This document shows positions 26,391 to 36,175 of a stretch of 64,000 nucleotides of DNA, piece after piece. Within the stretch, counting starts at the first letter, position 1; every line of letters starts with the position of its first letter. Below the pieces are notes generated by a model. It did not search any database, was not told the origin of the DNA, and worked only from the letters and a program-made list of their open reading frames with translations. The DNA comes from Nocardioides sp. TRM66260-LWL (lineage in GTDB: Bacteria; Actinomycetota; Actinomycetes; Propionibacteriales; Nocardioidaceae), in the NCBI RefSeq assembly GCF_020075545.1, contig NZ_JAIQZK010000001.1:744001-808000 (forward strand), read 5' to 3'. The position numbers and the translations under genes are program-made.

Positions 26391-27746
26391 TCAGCTCGCC
26401 TTCCGTGCTGTCCGAACGTCGATCTGCCCGGTCACCGCCGCCGTGATCAGCGCCGAGCGCCGCTCCCTGGCGAGGGCGATGTGCTCCTGGGTCTTGGAGA
26501 TGAGGGCGTCGATTTGCGTGGTCTGCTCGTTGATATGCGCGACGATGACCCGCTGCTCATCCATCGGAGGGATCGGGATCGGCAGGTTGTCCAGATCGTT
26601 CTGCTTGATCCTTCGGTCGAATGTCGTGTTGGACCGGGTGTACAGCCGGTACTGATCGAAGTACGGGGCAGAACGGAGCACAGCGTTGAGGTACCAGGGG
26701 TCGAGCACGTCCGCGATTTCGAAGACCCGATAGTCCGGGCTCACGGCTCCGCGCTTGTCGGAAACTCCGATCGCACCGCCAATGAGCCACATCGGATTCA
26801 CGACGAGATCGTTCGGACGAGCGACGAAGTACCGAGGGATCGAAGCGTCTGAGGCGTTCTGCTGAACCGCCATCGTCGACCGATCAATCAGATGCCCCTT
26901 GACGGTCAGCGACAACATCAACTCGGTGCCCGCGACATTGCGCTCTTCCCGGGGCAGACAGACCGTCTTGAACCGCTCCATGCCCCAGGTGTGTGGCGCT
27001 CTCACGAGCCACGGTTCGACGGCCAGCGAACTCCCCCATCGTGTGACGTCGTGCTCGCCAGATTCCTCGCCCCGAAGGCCAGTCAGCGTCGTGGTGGTGA
27101 TGACCGCAAGCCGGCGCTCCTCGAGGTGGCGGATCAGTTCCTCCTGCTTGGCCACGAGCGCGTCGATCTGGGCCGTCTCGTGATCCAGGAAATCGGCGAT
27201 GGCGCGCTGCTCGTCGGGCGATGGAAGCGGGATCGTGACCTTGTTGAGATCGGTACTCCTGATCCCGACGCGGGTGACGCCGGCCGCGGTGACGCCCCAC
27301 TGACGCGCAATGGGTTCGGAGTCGAGTGTCCAGTAGAGGAACTTGGGAACGACCTTCTTCGTGTGGGGCCGGATGATCGCGAGGTGGTAACCGCAGATGA
27401 GGTCGTCGGCCTCGTACTCGACGAAGGCAGGTACGCCGATGTCGTCGGCGGTCTCGGAGTCCTTGGTGATGAGGGTGTCTCCGACCCGGATGCGGAACTT
27501 CCTGATCTGCTCCCGGGTCGCGGTGGCCGCCATAAAGTCGAGCGAGTCGACAATCGAGTCGTTCTTGTAGACGTCCACGTAGTTGCAGAGCCGGACCGAA
27601 GGCTGCCCCTCGACCGAGTGCTTGTCGACGTTGCTCGTCCATGCATCTGCGACCTCGAAGAGTCGAGCCCCGGTCCAACCCGCCGGAATGTCCCCAAGCC
27701 ACTTGTGAACGCGCTCGGCGACGGCATCTGCGACTACGACGCTCAC
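26391..27746 (-). CDS. hsdS: Type I restriction system specificity subunit
   Basis: The 451-residue HsdS has two target recognition domains, each followed by a conserved coiled-coil (DEQRAIADFLDHETAQID and DEQRVIVAHINEQTTQID) that sets the spacing between the half-sites. This subunit determines which DNA sequence is methylated or cut; the sequence itself cannot be read from the protein. GTG start overlaps the hsdM stop. Variable TRDs are the part most likely to differ between related elements. Confidence 0.92.
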   Translation of the reverse strand: MSVVVADAVAERVHKWLGDIPAGWTGARLFEVADAWTSNVDKHSVEGQPSVRLCNYVDVYKNDSIVDSLDFMAATATREQIRKFRIRVGDTLITKDSETADDIGVPAFVEYEADDLICGYHLAIIRPHTKKVVPKFLYWTLDSEPIARQWGVTAAGVTRVGIRSTDLNKVTIPLPSPDEQRAIADFLDHETAQIDALVAKQEELIRHLEERRLAVITTTTLTGLRGEESGEHDVTRWGSSLAVEPWLVRAPHTWGMERFKTVCLPREERNVAGTELMLSLTVKGHLIDRSTMAVQQNASDASIPRYFVARPNDLVVNPMWLIGGAIGVSDKRGAVSPDYRVFEIADVLDPWYLNAVLRSAPYFDQYRLYTRSNTTFDRRIKQNDLDNLPIPIPPMDEQRVIVAHINEQTTQIDALISKTQEHIALARERRSALITAAVTGQIDVRTARKAS

Positions 27747-29749
27747 GACTCCACCTCACGCAGAAGGGTCATGATCTCGCCGACGACTCGCTCGAGGTCC
27801 GCGTCGATCTCTTCGAGCGGCCGGGGCGGCTCGTAGGCGTAGAAGTGCCGTGTGAACGGGATCTCGTAGCCGGTCTTGGTCTTGTCCCAATCGATCCAGG
27901 CGTCGTCGACGTGAGGCTTCACCTCGGCATCGAAGTACGCCTGCACGGTCTCCTCGAGCGCCTCGTGCGTCTTGGGGTAGCCACCCCAGCCGAACGGGAC
28001 GTTCTCTGTGTCGCGCAAGGCCGGGTCAGGCTCGATCTCGCCCTTGTTCTTGCCCGACGTGCTTCGGCAGTAGTCGGCTGTCTCGTCGTGGACGCCGATC
28101 GTCTGCCACAGGGTCTTGCGCTGCGCGGCTGTCAGGCTGACACCCTGGTCACGTAGATGGATGCCGATGTCCTTGTTGAACTTCTCGCGGTTGAGGTTGA
28201 CCGCGTCGCCGAAGGACTCGAGTGCTTCATGCAGACCGTCGATCTTGCCGAGCGTCTTTTGCTCCGCGACGGCGCTGATCGTCTCCGAGGTGCACTCGAA
28301 GCGCAGCTGGAGCGGGCGCTCCACGGTGACGTTCCAGTACGCGAAGTCACGGTTGCCGAACACCTTCACCGGGACCTCAGCCCCACCGCCCGCATTCTCC
28401 AGACCGGCGAATGCCCGAACGATGTCCTTGCGGTCCTTCTCGGAGATCTCCACACGCTTGGAGCCGATCGACTTCCGCAGCTTCGAGCCCAGCCCGGTGG
28501 CGTCGATCAGCTGGACGGTGCCCTTGCGCTCTGCGGGCTTGGAGTTCGACAGGATCCACAGGTAGGTGGCGATACCGGTGTTGTAGAACATGTCGTTCGG
28601 CAGCGCGACGATCGCCTCGACCAGGTCGTTCTCGAGCATGTGCCCGCGGATCTCCGAGGGGCCGGAGCCAGCGCCGCCGTTGAACAGCGGCGAGCCGTTG
28701 AGGACGATGCCGGCCTTGCCGCCGCGGCCGGTCTCGTCGACGTCACGCATCTTGGATGCGACGTGCAGCAGGAACAGCATCGCGGCGTCGCCGACAGCCG
28801 GCAGCCCCGGAGCGAACCGGCCCTGACCCCCACGTGCGTGCTCGTTCTTTACCTCGGACTCGACGGCCTTCCAGTCGGTCCCGAACGGTGGGTTGGAGAG
28901 CACGTAGTCGAAGCGCCGGTCCTCGAACCTGTCGACGACTAGCGTGTCGCCCTGGCGGACGTTCGACGGGTCCTGACCCTTGATGAGCAGGTCGGCCTTG
29001 CAGATGGCGTAGGTGCGCGGGTTGATCTCCTGCCCGAACAGCGCGGTCGATGCGTCCGGGTTGAGGCCGTGCAGGTGCTCGTCGGCGACGGTGAGCATGC
29101 CGCCAGTGCCGACGGTCGGGTCGTAAATCGACCGAACGGTGCCGCGATCGCGCAGCGCCTCGGTGTCCTCGGCGTAGACCAGGTCCACCAGGAGCCGCAC
29201 GACGTCGCGCGGCGTGTAGAACTGCCCGGCTCCGTCGTTGGCGGACTCCGCGAACCGGTAGATGAGGTTCTCGAACAGGTCACCCATGTCGGCGTTGGAG
29301 ACCTCGTCGGGCGACAGGTCGATCCGCTCGAAGTGGCGAGTGACCTGCGCGAGCCGGTCGCGTGAGTCGAGCGTGCGGATCACGTTCTCGAAGTCGAAGG
29401 ACTTGAAGACATCGAGGTTGGCGGAGAAGCCGCCGACGTAATCGATCAGGTTCTCTGCCAGGTTGTCTGGATCCTGTAGGGCCTTCTTCAGTGTGAAGTC
29501 GCTGGTCGTCCAGAACGAGAGCCCGGCGGAGTCCGCCGTGCGCGTCCTTATCTTCAGGTGGGTTCGCCGCTGCTGTTCTCCCTGGTACTGCGCGACGATC
29601 TCCGCCATCGCCTCGCGGTGCGGGCCCATGACGCACTCCAATCGGCGCAGGACCGTAAAGGGCAGGATCACCGAGCCGTACTCTGCCTCGGCGTACGGAC
29701 CCCGGAGGGTATCGGCAACACTCCACACGAAGCTGGACAGGACGGACAC
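27743..29749 (-). CDS. hsdM: Type I restriction system DNA methyltransferase subunit
   Basis: The 668-residue HsdM has an N-terminal HsdM domain and an N6-adenine methyltransferase fold with SAM motif DPTVGTGG (about 211) and catalytic NPPF (about 286), later EAIVALPNDMFYNTGI. It methylates host DNA and forms the core of the complex. It is the first gene of the leftward restriction operon; GTG start at 29749. The C-terminus is longer than in E. coli (529 residues). Confidence 0.92.
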   Translation of the reverse strand: MSVLSSFVWSVADTLRGPYAEAEYGSVILPFTVLRRLECVMGPHREAMAEIVAQYQGEQQRRTHLKIRTRTADSAGLSFWTTSDFTLKKALQDPDNLAENLIDYVGGFSANLDVFKSFDFENVIRTLDSRDRLAQVTRHFERIDLSPDEVSNADMGDLFENLIYRFAESANDGAGQFYTPRDVVRLLVDLVYAEDTEALRDRGTVRSIYDPTVGTGGMLTVADEHLHGLNPDASTALFGQEINPRTYAICKADLLIKGQDPSNVRQGDTLVVDRFEDRRFDYVLSNPPFGTDWKAVESEVKNEHARGGQGRFAPGLPAVGDAAMLFLLHVASKMRDVDETGRGGKAGIVLNGSPLFNGGAGSGPSEIRGHMLENDLVEAIVALPNDMFYNTGIATYLWILSNSKPAERKGTVQLIDATGLGSKLRKSIGSKRVEISEKDRKDIVRAFAGLENAGGGAEVPVKVFGNRDFAYWNVTVERPLQLRFECTSETISAVAEQKTLGKIDGLHEALESFGDAVNLNREKFNKDIGIHLRDQGVSLTAAQRKTLWQTIGVHDETADYCRSTSGKNKGEIEPDPALRDTENVPFGWGGYPKTHEALEETVQAYFDAEVKPHVDDAWIDWDKTKTGYEIPFTRHFYAYEPPRPLEEIDADLERVVGEIMTLLREVES

Positions 29750-29932
29750 GGCAGGGGGTTCTCCGGATTCTCAGACGCCAGGGCGTGCCACCTGAGCCAC
29801 CGGCAGAGGCGATTCACACGACACGTGGAACCACCCTAGTGACGACGGCCGACGGAGATAGGCGACTCGAGAGAACGGGCCGAACCGGTGCCTGAGTTGC
29901 CCAGTGCGGAGGGCCGCTCAGGGCGGACGCTG
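29750..29932. other. Gap between relaxase 3' end and hsdM
   Basis: The 183 bases lie between the 3' end of the relaxase gene and the hsdM start, both leftward. They should hold the hsdM promoter. Nothing clear was identified. Confidence 0.3.
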
Positions 29933-32623
29933 TCAGCGGCGCGGAGCGTCGCGCCGCGGCGGCCGCGGACGGTTGGCGTCCTCCCGGTCGCGCGCTGCTC
30001 CCTGTGACGCGGTCGGCGCCGACGCGCCCTCGCTGCCGTCGATTGGGAGCTCGAAACGGGAGACGATCCGGTAGCGCAGATCGCGGGCGGGGCTGTCGCC
30101 CAGCGGCTTCTCGGTGACGATCGCACGGGTGGCGGCACCGACGTCGTGACCCTGCTCGTGGGCCTGCTGCAGCATCGCTGCGGTGGCCGGCCAGTCGCCC
30201 TGCTCGAGCAGGCGCGGGTCGAGCTCGCGGGCCAGTGGCGCCCACCGTTCGGCGGGCGTCTTGTCGGCCGCGGCCGCCAGACGAGCGCGGACGCCGCTGC
30301 TCTTGTGCAGTTCGGCCAGAGCCGCCTTCCGCGGGTCAGCATCCCAGGTCTTGACCGCGTCGCGCAGGTCGCGGCGGGCCTGCAGCTGGGACAGCTGCAG
30401 CCGTGCCCGCACCTGGTTGACACCCGGCTCCCAAGCCCGGCTGGGACGGGCCGAGAGGATCCGCATGGCCGCCACCCGCGCCTGCTCGGGTGCGAGGTTG
30501 TCGAGCCGCTCGGTGAGGAGCTGGTCGCCGAGGGCCCGGAAGGCGGGCTGTCCGCTGGCCACCGTGGCGGTGAGCGCGGCCGGACCGCGCTGGGCCAGCA
30601 GGTCGGCCGGGTCGAGGCCGTCGGGGAACCGGGCGAAGCCGGGGTCCATGCCGTGCGGCGTGAGCATCCAGAAGTCGCGCTCGGCAGCGACCTGGCCAGC
30701 CAGGTCGGCGTCGGTTGCCACGATCGGGTCGCGGCCCACGGCGGCCAGCTGGGCGGCTTGCTCGTCGGTCAGGGACGTGCCGAGAGGGGCCACGCCGAGG
30801 TAAAGGCCGGCGCTGGCGATCGTGACGGCGACGGCGTCCATCGGGCCCTCGACGATCACCGGGACGGCACCCTCGGCGAGCAGCTCGTCGACGACGCCGA
30901 ACAACTGCGCACCCTTGTGGAACAGCGGGGTGTCGGCGGTGTTGAGGTACTTCGGTCCGGCCTTGTCGGCGTCGGTGAGGTCGGGGCGCCGCCGGCCGAC
31001 GAAGCCGAGGACCTCGCCCTGGTGGATCACCGGGAACATCACGCGGTCACGAATCCGGTCGATGAGGCGGCCGGTGCTGGCCTCGGTGGCGACGCCGGTG
31101 GCCAGCATCTCTGCGTCGCTGACGCCGCGGCCGCGGAGGTGGTCGACCAGGTTGGTCCACCCGGCCGGCGCCTGGCCGGGACGGAACCGAGCGTCGCCGG
31201 CGAGGTCGATCCCGAACCGGCCGGTGAGGTAGTCGCGGCCCCACGAGTCGGTGAACCGGGACTCGAAGAAGGCCTGGGTGAGCTCGTTGATCTCGACCAT
31301 GCGCTCACGCGTGACGGGGGAGGAGTGCCACTCCTCGGCCCGCTGGTACATGAGCCGGATGTCGGCCTCGGTGGGCTCCAGGCGGTTGCCGCCGAGGTCG
31401 CGGAGGTAGGCGGCCAGAGTGAGGTCGGGTTCGACGTACTGGTCCTCGTCGACATCGATGACCAGGTCCTCCTCGACCGCGTCGACCAGGTGCTCGTCGA
31501 CCACGTCGGCGGGCGGCTCGAGGTCCTCGGCCAGTGGCCACTGGGCGTCGTCGGGGTGGTCGACGAACGCCGCCGGGTCGGGCTCGACGCCCTCCCACAG
31601 GTCGGCGGGCGGCTCGTCGAAGTGGACCTCGTGCGCGTGCTCGTCGGGGGCGGTCTCCAGCGCGATCGAGGTCCGCCAGACCAGCGCCTGGCACTCGTCG
31701 ACGCCCTCCCAGCCGTCGCTGGGCATCGCTCGGCCGGCGCCCAGCAGGGCCTCGACCTGCCAGCCGCGCTGAACGCCGTGGTCCACGTTGGAGACAAGAG
31801 CGGGCCACCAGGTGCTGGCCTGGATGCTCGCGGCGCGCTCGGGACCGAACAACTCCACGAGGCGCGGAGTCCACTCGGTGGTGACGCTCTCGCCGTGGGA
31901 GCCGTCGCCGATCTGGGCGGCGACGGCCGGGGTCAGCTGGCGGGCCATGCGCCACCACACGGCCGCCGCGGCGTGCTCGTCGGGGAGCGGGCCGGCCGGG
32001 TGGTCGGGGGCGGTGGCGGTGCGCAGCAGTTCGTGGGCGGTGACGCCTGCGCGGGACATCGCGGCGAGACGCTCGGCCAGGAGCGGGGTGAACTCGTCGT
32101 CGCGGACCTGCGGGGCCAGCGAGTAGAGCAGCTGGCGCCATTCCTTGAGCGCCGGGGTGTGGTCTCCGGTGACGGACTTGTTGAGTCGCCGCTGCCAGGT
32201 CGCGGAGATCTTCTGCAGCTGCGGCGCGCCGGTCGGTCGCCGGTCGTCGCCGGGGACCTGCATGGCGGCTCGCCAGACCTCGACGTCGGCGATGGTGGCG
32301 GACTCGGGGCGGATGCCGTTCTGGGCCCACACCGGCAGCGCACCCTTGTCGGCCTGCTCGGTCGCGCGGGTGCTCACCTGGTCGGCGAGCTCGGTGACCA
32401 GGTGAGCACGCTGGGAGAGGTAGGCGCCCCAGTGCGGGTCCTCGGCGAGGCGGGCCGGGACCGCGGGCATCCAGGGGAGCGGTCCGGCACCGGCGTTGCG
32501 TAGCCCGGAGGCGTCCAGGCGCCAGTCCAGGACCGCGGCGCGGTCGTGCGCGGTCTCCAGCTCGCGGTCGCCGGCGGCGGCGCGGAGCGCGTCGACGGGG
32601 TTCTCTCCGGCGGCGCCGAGCAA
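29933..32623 (-). CDS. Primase-like C-terminal part of split TraA (Toprim domain)
   Basis: This frame (896 residues from a TTG) is the C-terminal part of a MobF relaxase-primase fusion. It has a helical linker, an acidic stretch, a DnaG-like primase core (YLTGRFGIDLAGDARF, VMFPVIHQGEVLGFVGRR) and a Toprim motif VPVIVEGPMDAVAV (about 580), then a long helical tail. The reading frame stays open upstream and joins the relaxase frame at the extra base at 32669-32672; the TTG at 32621-32623 is probably not a natural start. If this part is made, it could prime the transferred strand. Otherwise the fusion is truncated. Confidence 0.7.
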   Translation of the reverse strand: MLGAAGENPVDALRAAAGDRELETAHDRAAVLDWRLDASGLRNAGAGPLPWMPAVPARLAEDPHWGAYLSQRAHLVTELADQVSTRATEQADKGALPVWAQNGIRPESATIADVEVWRAAMQVPGDDRRPTGAPQLQKISATWQRRLNKSVTGDHTPALKEWRQLLYSLAPQVRDDEFTPLLAERLAAMSRAGVTAHELLRTATAPDHPAGPLPDEHAAAAVWWRMARQLTPAVAAQIGDGSHGESVTTEWTPRLVELFGPERAASIQASTWWPALVSNVDHGVQRGWQVEALLGAGRAMPSDGWEGVDECQALVWRTSIALETAPDEHAHEVHFDEPPADLWEGVEPDPAAFVDHPDDAQWPLAEDLEPPADVVDEHLVDAVEEDLVIDVDEDQYVEPDLTLAAYLRDLGGNRLEPTEADIRLMYQRAEEWHSSPVTRERMVEINELTQAFFESRFTDSWGRDYLTGRFGIDLAGDARFRPGQAPAGWTNLVDHLRGRGVSDAEMLATGVATEASTGRLIDRIRDRVMFPVIHQGEVLGFVGRRRPDLTDADKAGPKYLNTADTPLFHKGAQLFGVVDELLAEGAVPVIVEGPMDAVAVTIASAGLYLGVAPLGTSLTDEQAAQLAAVGRDPIVATDADLAGQVAAERDFWMLTPHGMDPGFARFPDGLDPADLLAQRGPAALTATVASGQPAFRALGDQLLTERLDNLAPEQARVAAMRILSARPSRAWEPGVNQVRARLQLSQLQARRDLRDAVKTWDADPRKAALAELHKSSGVRARLAAAADKTPAERWAPLARELDPRLLEQGDWPATAAMLQQAHEQGHDVGAATRAIVTEKPLGDSPARDLRYRIVSRFELPIDGSEGASAPTASQGAARDREDANRPRPPRRDAPRR

Positions 32624-35600
32624 CAGCAGGTGGGCCCGCAGGGTCGGCCACGCCGCCTCCTCCGAGAGCCCCGGGCGCCAGGGTCTCGACGGCGCTGTCG
32701 AGCGCGTCGACCATGTTGACCGTCGTGCCGTCGGCCGCGGTGATGGTCTGGTGGCGCAGCAGGTCCTCGGCGGCGACGTAGAGGCTGTCGAGGTAGCGCT
32801 GGGAGGCCTCGCCGAGCCGGGTGGCCGGGTCGGCCTGCTCGCGGAGCAGGCTGGTGGCGGACCGCTGGGCGTCGTCGCGGGCCAGCATCGACTCGAGGAT
32901 GTCGGTGGGGGTGAGCGGCCGGACCAGGGTCGGGTGGATCACCGAGTGCGGGTCGCCGTCTCCGACGATCTCGAGGTAGACGTGGTTGGCGTGCGCGCCG
33001 CGGGTCATCATCGTGTAGAGCTGCTGGCGCGACTCGGTGCCGGTGGCTAGGCCGTGCATGGTGTCGGCGGTGACGCCCTGGGCGGTGTGCACGGTGCACG
33101 CGTAGCCGAGCTCGGTGGAGCGGGCGACGTAGTCGGCCGGCAGCCGCACGGTGCGGCCGTGCTGGGTGTGCTGGACGGTCAGGTCGCCGCTGTCGTGGAT
33201 CTCCAGGACGGTCCAGCGGTCGCCGTTCTTCACCCAGTCGGTGGCTGAGGTGCGCAGCCGGCGGTTGTTCTCGCGGGTGATGATCAGCTCGCCGATCGAG
33301 GCCTCGTTTCCGTCGGCGAGTCGGCGGACCGGGCCATTGGCGGCGACGTCGGCGGGGTTGATCCCCTCGAGGCGGTGGGCGCGGGCCTGCTGGTTCAGCT
33401 CGCTGACCAGGTCGCGGGTGGGGGCGAGCATGATCGAGTCGAGCCCGGCGGCGCGGTCGGCCTGCCAGGCGGCGAAGACGTCCTCGGTCATGGTGGCCAG
33501 GTCGCCGACGTGGACCCGGTCGCGGTCGAGGTAGAAGCCGAGTGCCTCGGCATTGCCCTCGCGCAGCGCGAGCGAGGCGGCGCCCTCGGCGGGGTCCTTG
33601 AACCGGACGAGCTCGGTCAGCTGCAGCGCCCCGTGGGTGGCGCGGATGTCGCGCAGCACGCCGCCGGCGCCGATCGCGGAGAGCTGTTGGTCGTCGCCGA
33701 TCAGCCGGGCGCTGCCGCCGCGCTCGAGGATGTAGGAGACCGCCGCGTCCAGCGAGAGGGTGTCGGCCATGCCGGCCTCGTCGATGACCACGAGGGTGGA
33801 GGAGTCGATGCCGGCGACCCAGTCCGGCATCGCGGCTCCGGTCTCGCGGGCCTGCTCGAGGGAGTGGGTGAGCTTGGCCAGTGTGTCGGTCTGGGTGTCG
33901 ATCTGGGAGCGCAGGGCGTCGGCGGCCGCGGCCGACGGCGCGAGGCCGATGATCGTGCCGCCGCCGTCAGCCCACGCGCTGGCCAGCGCCCGCATCGCGG
34001 TGGTCTTGCCCGACCCGGCGGGCGCGATCGCCAACTGGAGCCGTGCCCCGGAGGTGGCCATCTCCCGCACCAAGGTGGCCTGACCGGCGTTGAGGGTGAT
34101 GCCGTTGGCGGTCGACTCGAGCAGCGCCAGGTCGACCGAGTCGGTCGAGACGGCGTACCCGTCGTGGCGGCCGGCGGCCGCGACCAGGCGCTCCTCGGCG
34201 CCCAGCACCTTGCTCGAGGTGAACAGCTCGGCGCCGCTCTGGGTGTAGACCGAGGCGCCGTCGGCGCGGCGCAGCTCGGCAGGCTCGCTGATCGTGTCCC
34301 ACGGGCGGGCCATGCTCACCGAGCGTCCGTCGAGGACCTCGCTAACCAGCAGGTCGACCACCTGGGAGACCTGGTTGGTCGGCACGTTGGCGCCCCTGAC
34401 CTGCCGCTGTGCCTCGGCGTAGACGTGCCAGTACTGCCAGGTGCTGCGCCCGCCCTCCATCGTCGACACGATCCGGTCGGTGGTCTTGGCGAACCACGCG
34501 GAGTCGGCCAGGGACCGGGCCGCGCCCTTCGGGTTGAGGGCGCCGTGGACCATCTGCTTGACCCGCTGCGGGGTGCCCAGGACCTCGACGGCCTCGCGGT
34601 TCCAGGTCTCGCGCTGCTCAGCCAGCGAGCGCGGCTCGTGCTTGGCCTCGCGGGTCTCCAGCGTCGCCTGCTGGGACAGCTGGATGGTCTCCACCGGCGT
34701 CGGCGGCCGCCCGTGGGTGGCCTGGAAGGCGGCCGCGAGGACCTTGCGGCGGTCCTCGACGCTGGCGCGGCGCTTGGAGAACCGGCGGTTCAGCTCGGGA
34801 TCGACGCCGACGATCTCGCGCACCGGCCGCTTGCGGGCGTCCTCGTTCGGCCGCTCCTCGAAACGCACGCCGAGGGCGTCGACCAGGTGCCGCTCGAGCG
34901 CGGTGTTGTAGGTCTCCGAAGCCGAGACGACCGCCTTGTGCAGCGGCCGGCCGTCGATCGCCAGCCACTTGCCGTCGAGGGTCTGGACCTTGTTGGCCAC
35001 CGCGACGTGGGTGTGCAGGTCGGGGTCGCCGGCACGGGAGTCGCGGTGGGTGAACGCCGTGGCGACCAGACCGCGGACGTCGACCTGGCGCACGCCGTTG
35101 GTGCCGCGGCGGGTGAACAGCGCCTTGGACTCGATGAAGGCCAGGGCGTCCTTGATCGCCGCCTGGTGGGCCCGCTCGATCACCGCGGCGGTCTTCGGGT
35201 CGGCGATCGCCCACAGCACCGAGACGCTCTTGACCGGCGAGAAGGTCAGGTCGTAGCCGGCCACCGCGTTGGTCTTGGGGCGGGAGTGCTTGGCGATCGT
35301 GGCGGCCAGCTCGCGGGCGTCGGCGGGTTCCCGGCCGTGCTCGGCACGGAAGAACTCGGCCGCGACCTCGGTGCGGACCTTGGCCCGATCGGCCGCGGGG
35401 ACCGGCCAGTCGCCCGGCAGGCCGGCGGCCTCGTTGAGGGCGGCGATGCGCTTGGCGACCTCGATCCGGAACGGGCTGATGTCGTTCTCATAGACCTTGT
35501 ACGGCGTGCCGAGCTGGCGGGCGGTCTTGTAGTCCGCCTCGGTCGGCCGGTCGACTCCCTCGCGGCCGATGCGCAGGTCCAGATCCTTGGTCCGCTGCGT

Positions 35601-35846
35601 GGCCAGCGGGTGGTGACCGGAGCCGAACAGGCTCTGCATGTGATCGGCGGTGACGATGTCGCCGGCGTCGAGGCCCTCCAGGCCCTCCATGCCCGAGCCG
35701 ACCCACACCCCGGGGGTCTCGCCCTTCTCGGTGTAGTAGCTCGCCAGCCCGGTGTGGCCCTTGTCGGTGGCATCCAGCGCTGCGACCTGGCGGGTCAGGT
35801 AGTCGTACCCCGACCCCGCCGTCAGCTTGTGGAGGCTCATCGTCAC
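31305..35846 (-). CDS. traA: MobF relaxase-helicase TraA, frameshifted near its primase junction
   Basis: About 1060 residues (35846 to about 32671) are real: a MobF relaxase domain with catalytic tyrosines in LASYYTEKG and the HxDxxHxH-type histidines in THRDSRAGDPDLHTHVAVAN, then a RecD/TraI-like helicase with Walker A APAGSGKTTAM (about 609) and VIDEAG (about 687). Near residue 1058 an extra G (four C on the plus strand, 32669-32672) shifts the frame. From there to 31305 the as-read tail is Arg-rich out-of-frame sequence. Removing one base restores a fusion with the primase part of about 1971 residues. It should nick oriT and unwind the transferred strand. Confidence 0.85.
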   Translation of the reverse strand: MTMSLHKLTAGSGYDYLTRQVAALDATDKGHTGLASYYTEKGETPGVWVGSGMEGLEGLDAGDIVTADHMQSLFGSGHHPLATQRTKDLDLRIGREGVDRPTEADYKTARQLGTPYKVYENDISPFRIEVAKRIAALNEAAGLPGDWPVPAADRAKVRTEVAAEFFRAEHGREPADARELAATIAKHSRPKTNAVAGYDLTFSPVKSVSVLWAIADPKTAAVIERAHQAAIKDALAFIESKALFTRRGTNGVRQVDVRGLVATAFTHRDSRAGDPDLHTHVAVANKVQTLDGKWLAIDGRPLHKAVVSASETYNTALERHLVDALGVRFEERPNEDARKRPVREIVGVDPELNRRFSKRRASVEDRRKVLAAAFQATHGRPPTPVETIQLSQQATLETREAKHEPRSLAEQRETWNREAVEVLGTPQRVKQMVHGALNPKGAARSLADSAWFAKTTDRIVSTMEGGRSTWQYWHVYAEAQRQVRGANVPTNQVSQVVDLLVSEVLDGRSVSMARPWDTISEPAELRRADGASVYTQSGAELFTSSKVLGAEERLVAAAGRHDGYAVSTDSVDLALLESTANGITLNAGQATLVREMATSGARLQLAIAPAGSGKTTAMRALASAWADGGGTIIGLAPSAAAADALRSQIDTQTDTLAKLTHSLEQARETGAAMPDWVAGIDSSTLVVIDEAGMADTLSLDAAVSYILERGGSARLIGDDQQLSAIGAGGVLRDIRATHGALQLTELVRFKDPAEGAASLALREGNAEALGFYLDRDRVHVGDLATMTEDVFAAWQADRAAGLDSIMLAPTRDLVSELNQQARAHRLEGINPADVAANGPVRRLADGNEASIGELIITRENNRRLRTSATDWVKNGDRWTVLEIHDSGDLTVQHTQHGRTVRLPADYVARSTELGYACTVHTAQGVTADTMHGLATGTESRQQLYTMMTRGAHANHVYLEIVGDGDPHSVIHPTLVRPLTPTDILESMLARDDAQRSATSLLREQADPATRLGEASQRYLDSLYVAAEDLLRHQTITAADGTTVNMVDALDSAVETLAPGALGGGGVADPAGPPAVARRRRREPRRRAPRRRRRPRAGDRARPRRGPGLAPGRLRATQRRCRTAPLDARGPGPPRRGPALGRLPLPACSPGHRARRPGEHPRDRAGRQGCAAGVGPERHPPRVRHHRRRRGLASRHAGPRRRPATDRRAAAAEDLRDLAAATQQVRHRRPHPGAQGMAPAALLAGPAGPRRRVHPAPGRASRRDVPRRRHRPRTAAHRHRPRPPGRPAPRRARRGGRVVAHGPPADPGRRRPDRRRLPRRERHHRVDSAPRGVVRSRARREHPGQHLVARSCLQRGPRRSARLAGRGPAGRRPSDAQRRLGGRRRVPGAGLADLDRAGDRPRRARARGPLRRAARRPVGGRRARPGGVRRPPRRRPVATGRGPRAARRRGRRAPGRRGRGGPGHRCRRGPVRRTRPHSGRLPPRPRRQPPGAHRGRHPAHVPAGRGVALLPRHA

Positions 35847-36175
35847 GGTCCCCTACGTGCGCGCGGGCGCGCGGTGCGATCACTTCCGGCCGGATTTCTG
35901 GTGTGTTCTTTCTATTCTGCTGGCCGAGAATGCAAGAGGTGTGTGGCACTTGGAAGGTCGCGGAAATCTGGGGGGACGCTGAGGGGCGTCGGTGACGGCG
36001 AGGTCGTCGGGTTCGGACTGGCTGGGGTGGATGGGTCGGGCTGGGTTCTGGCTGGGCTGGTTCGGGGGTCGAGTGCGTCGGGTTCGGAAGTTTCTTGGCC
36101 GGTGGTGATCGCACGGGCACCGGGATTTGTCGTAGGTGACTGTCAGAGTCCATGTCGACACGGAGTGAGGACCGG
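35847..36175. promoter_or_regulatory. Divergent promoter region and oriT candidate
   Basis: The 329-base gap separates the leftward relaxase gene from rightward genes. It holds GTTCTTTCTATTCTGC (35905-35920), shared with two other promoters, a GGGGGGACGCTGAG copy (35970-35983) and G-rich repeats (GGGCTGG type). MobF oriT sites usually lie next to the relaxase gene. No nic site can be named from sequence alone. Confidence 0.45.

Noticed and set aside
31305..32668. Tail of the relaxase as read
   Set aside because: Arg/Pro-rich out-of-frame sequence on the far side of the extra base.
32669..32672. Programmed ribosomal frameshift in traA
   Set aside because: No slippery heptamer or downstream pseudoknot is evident, and relatives are single proteins; mutation or error is simpler.
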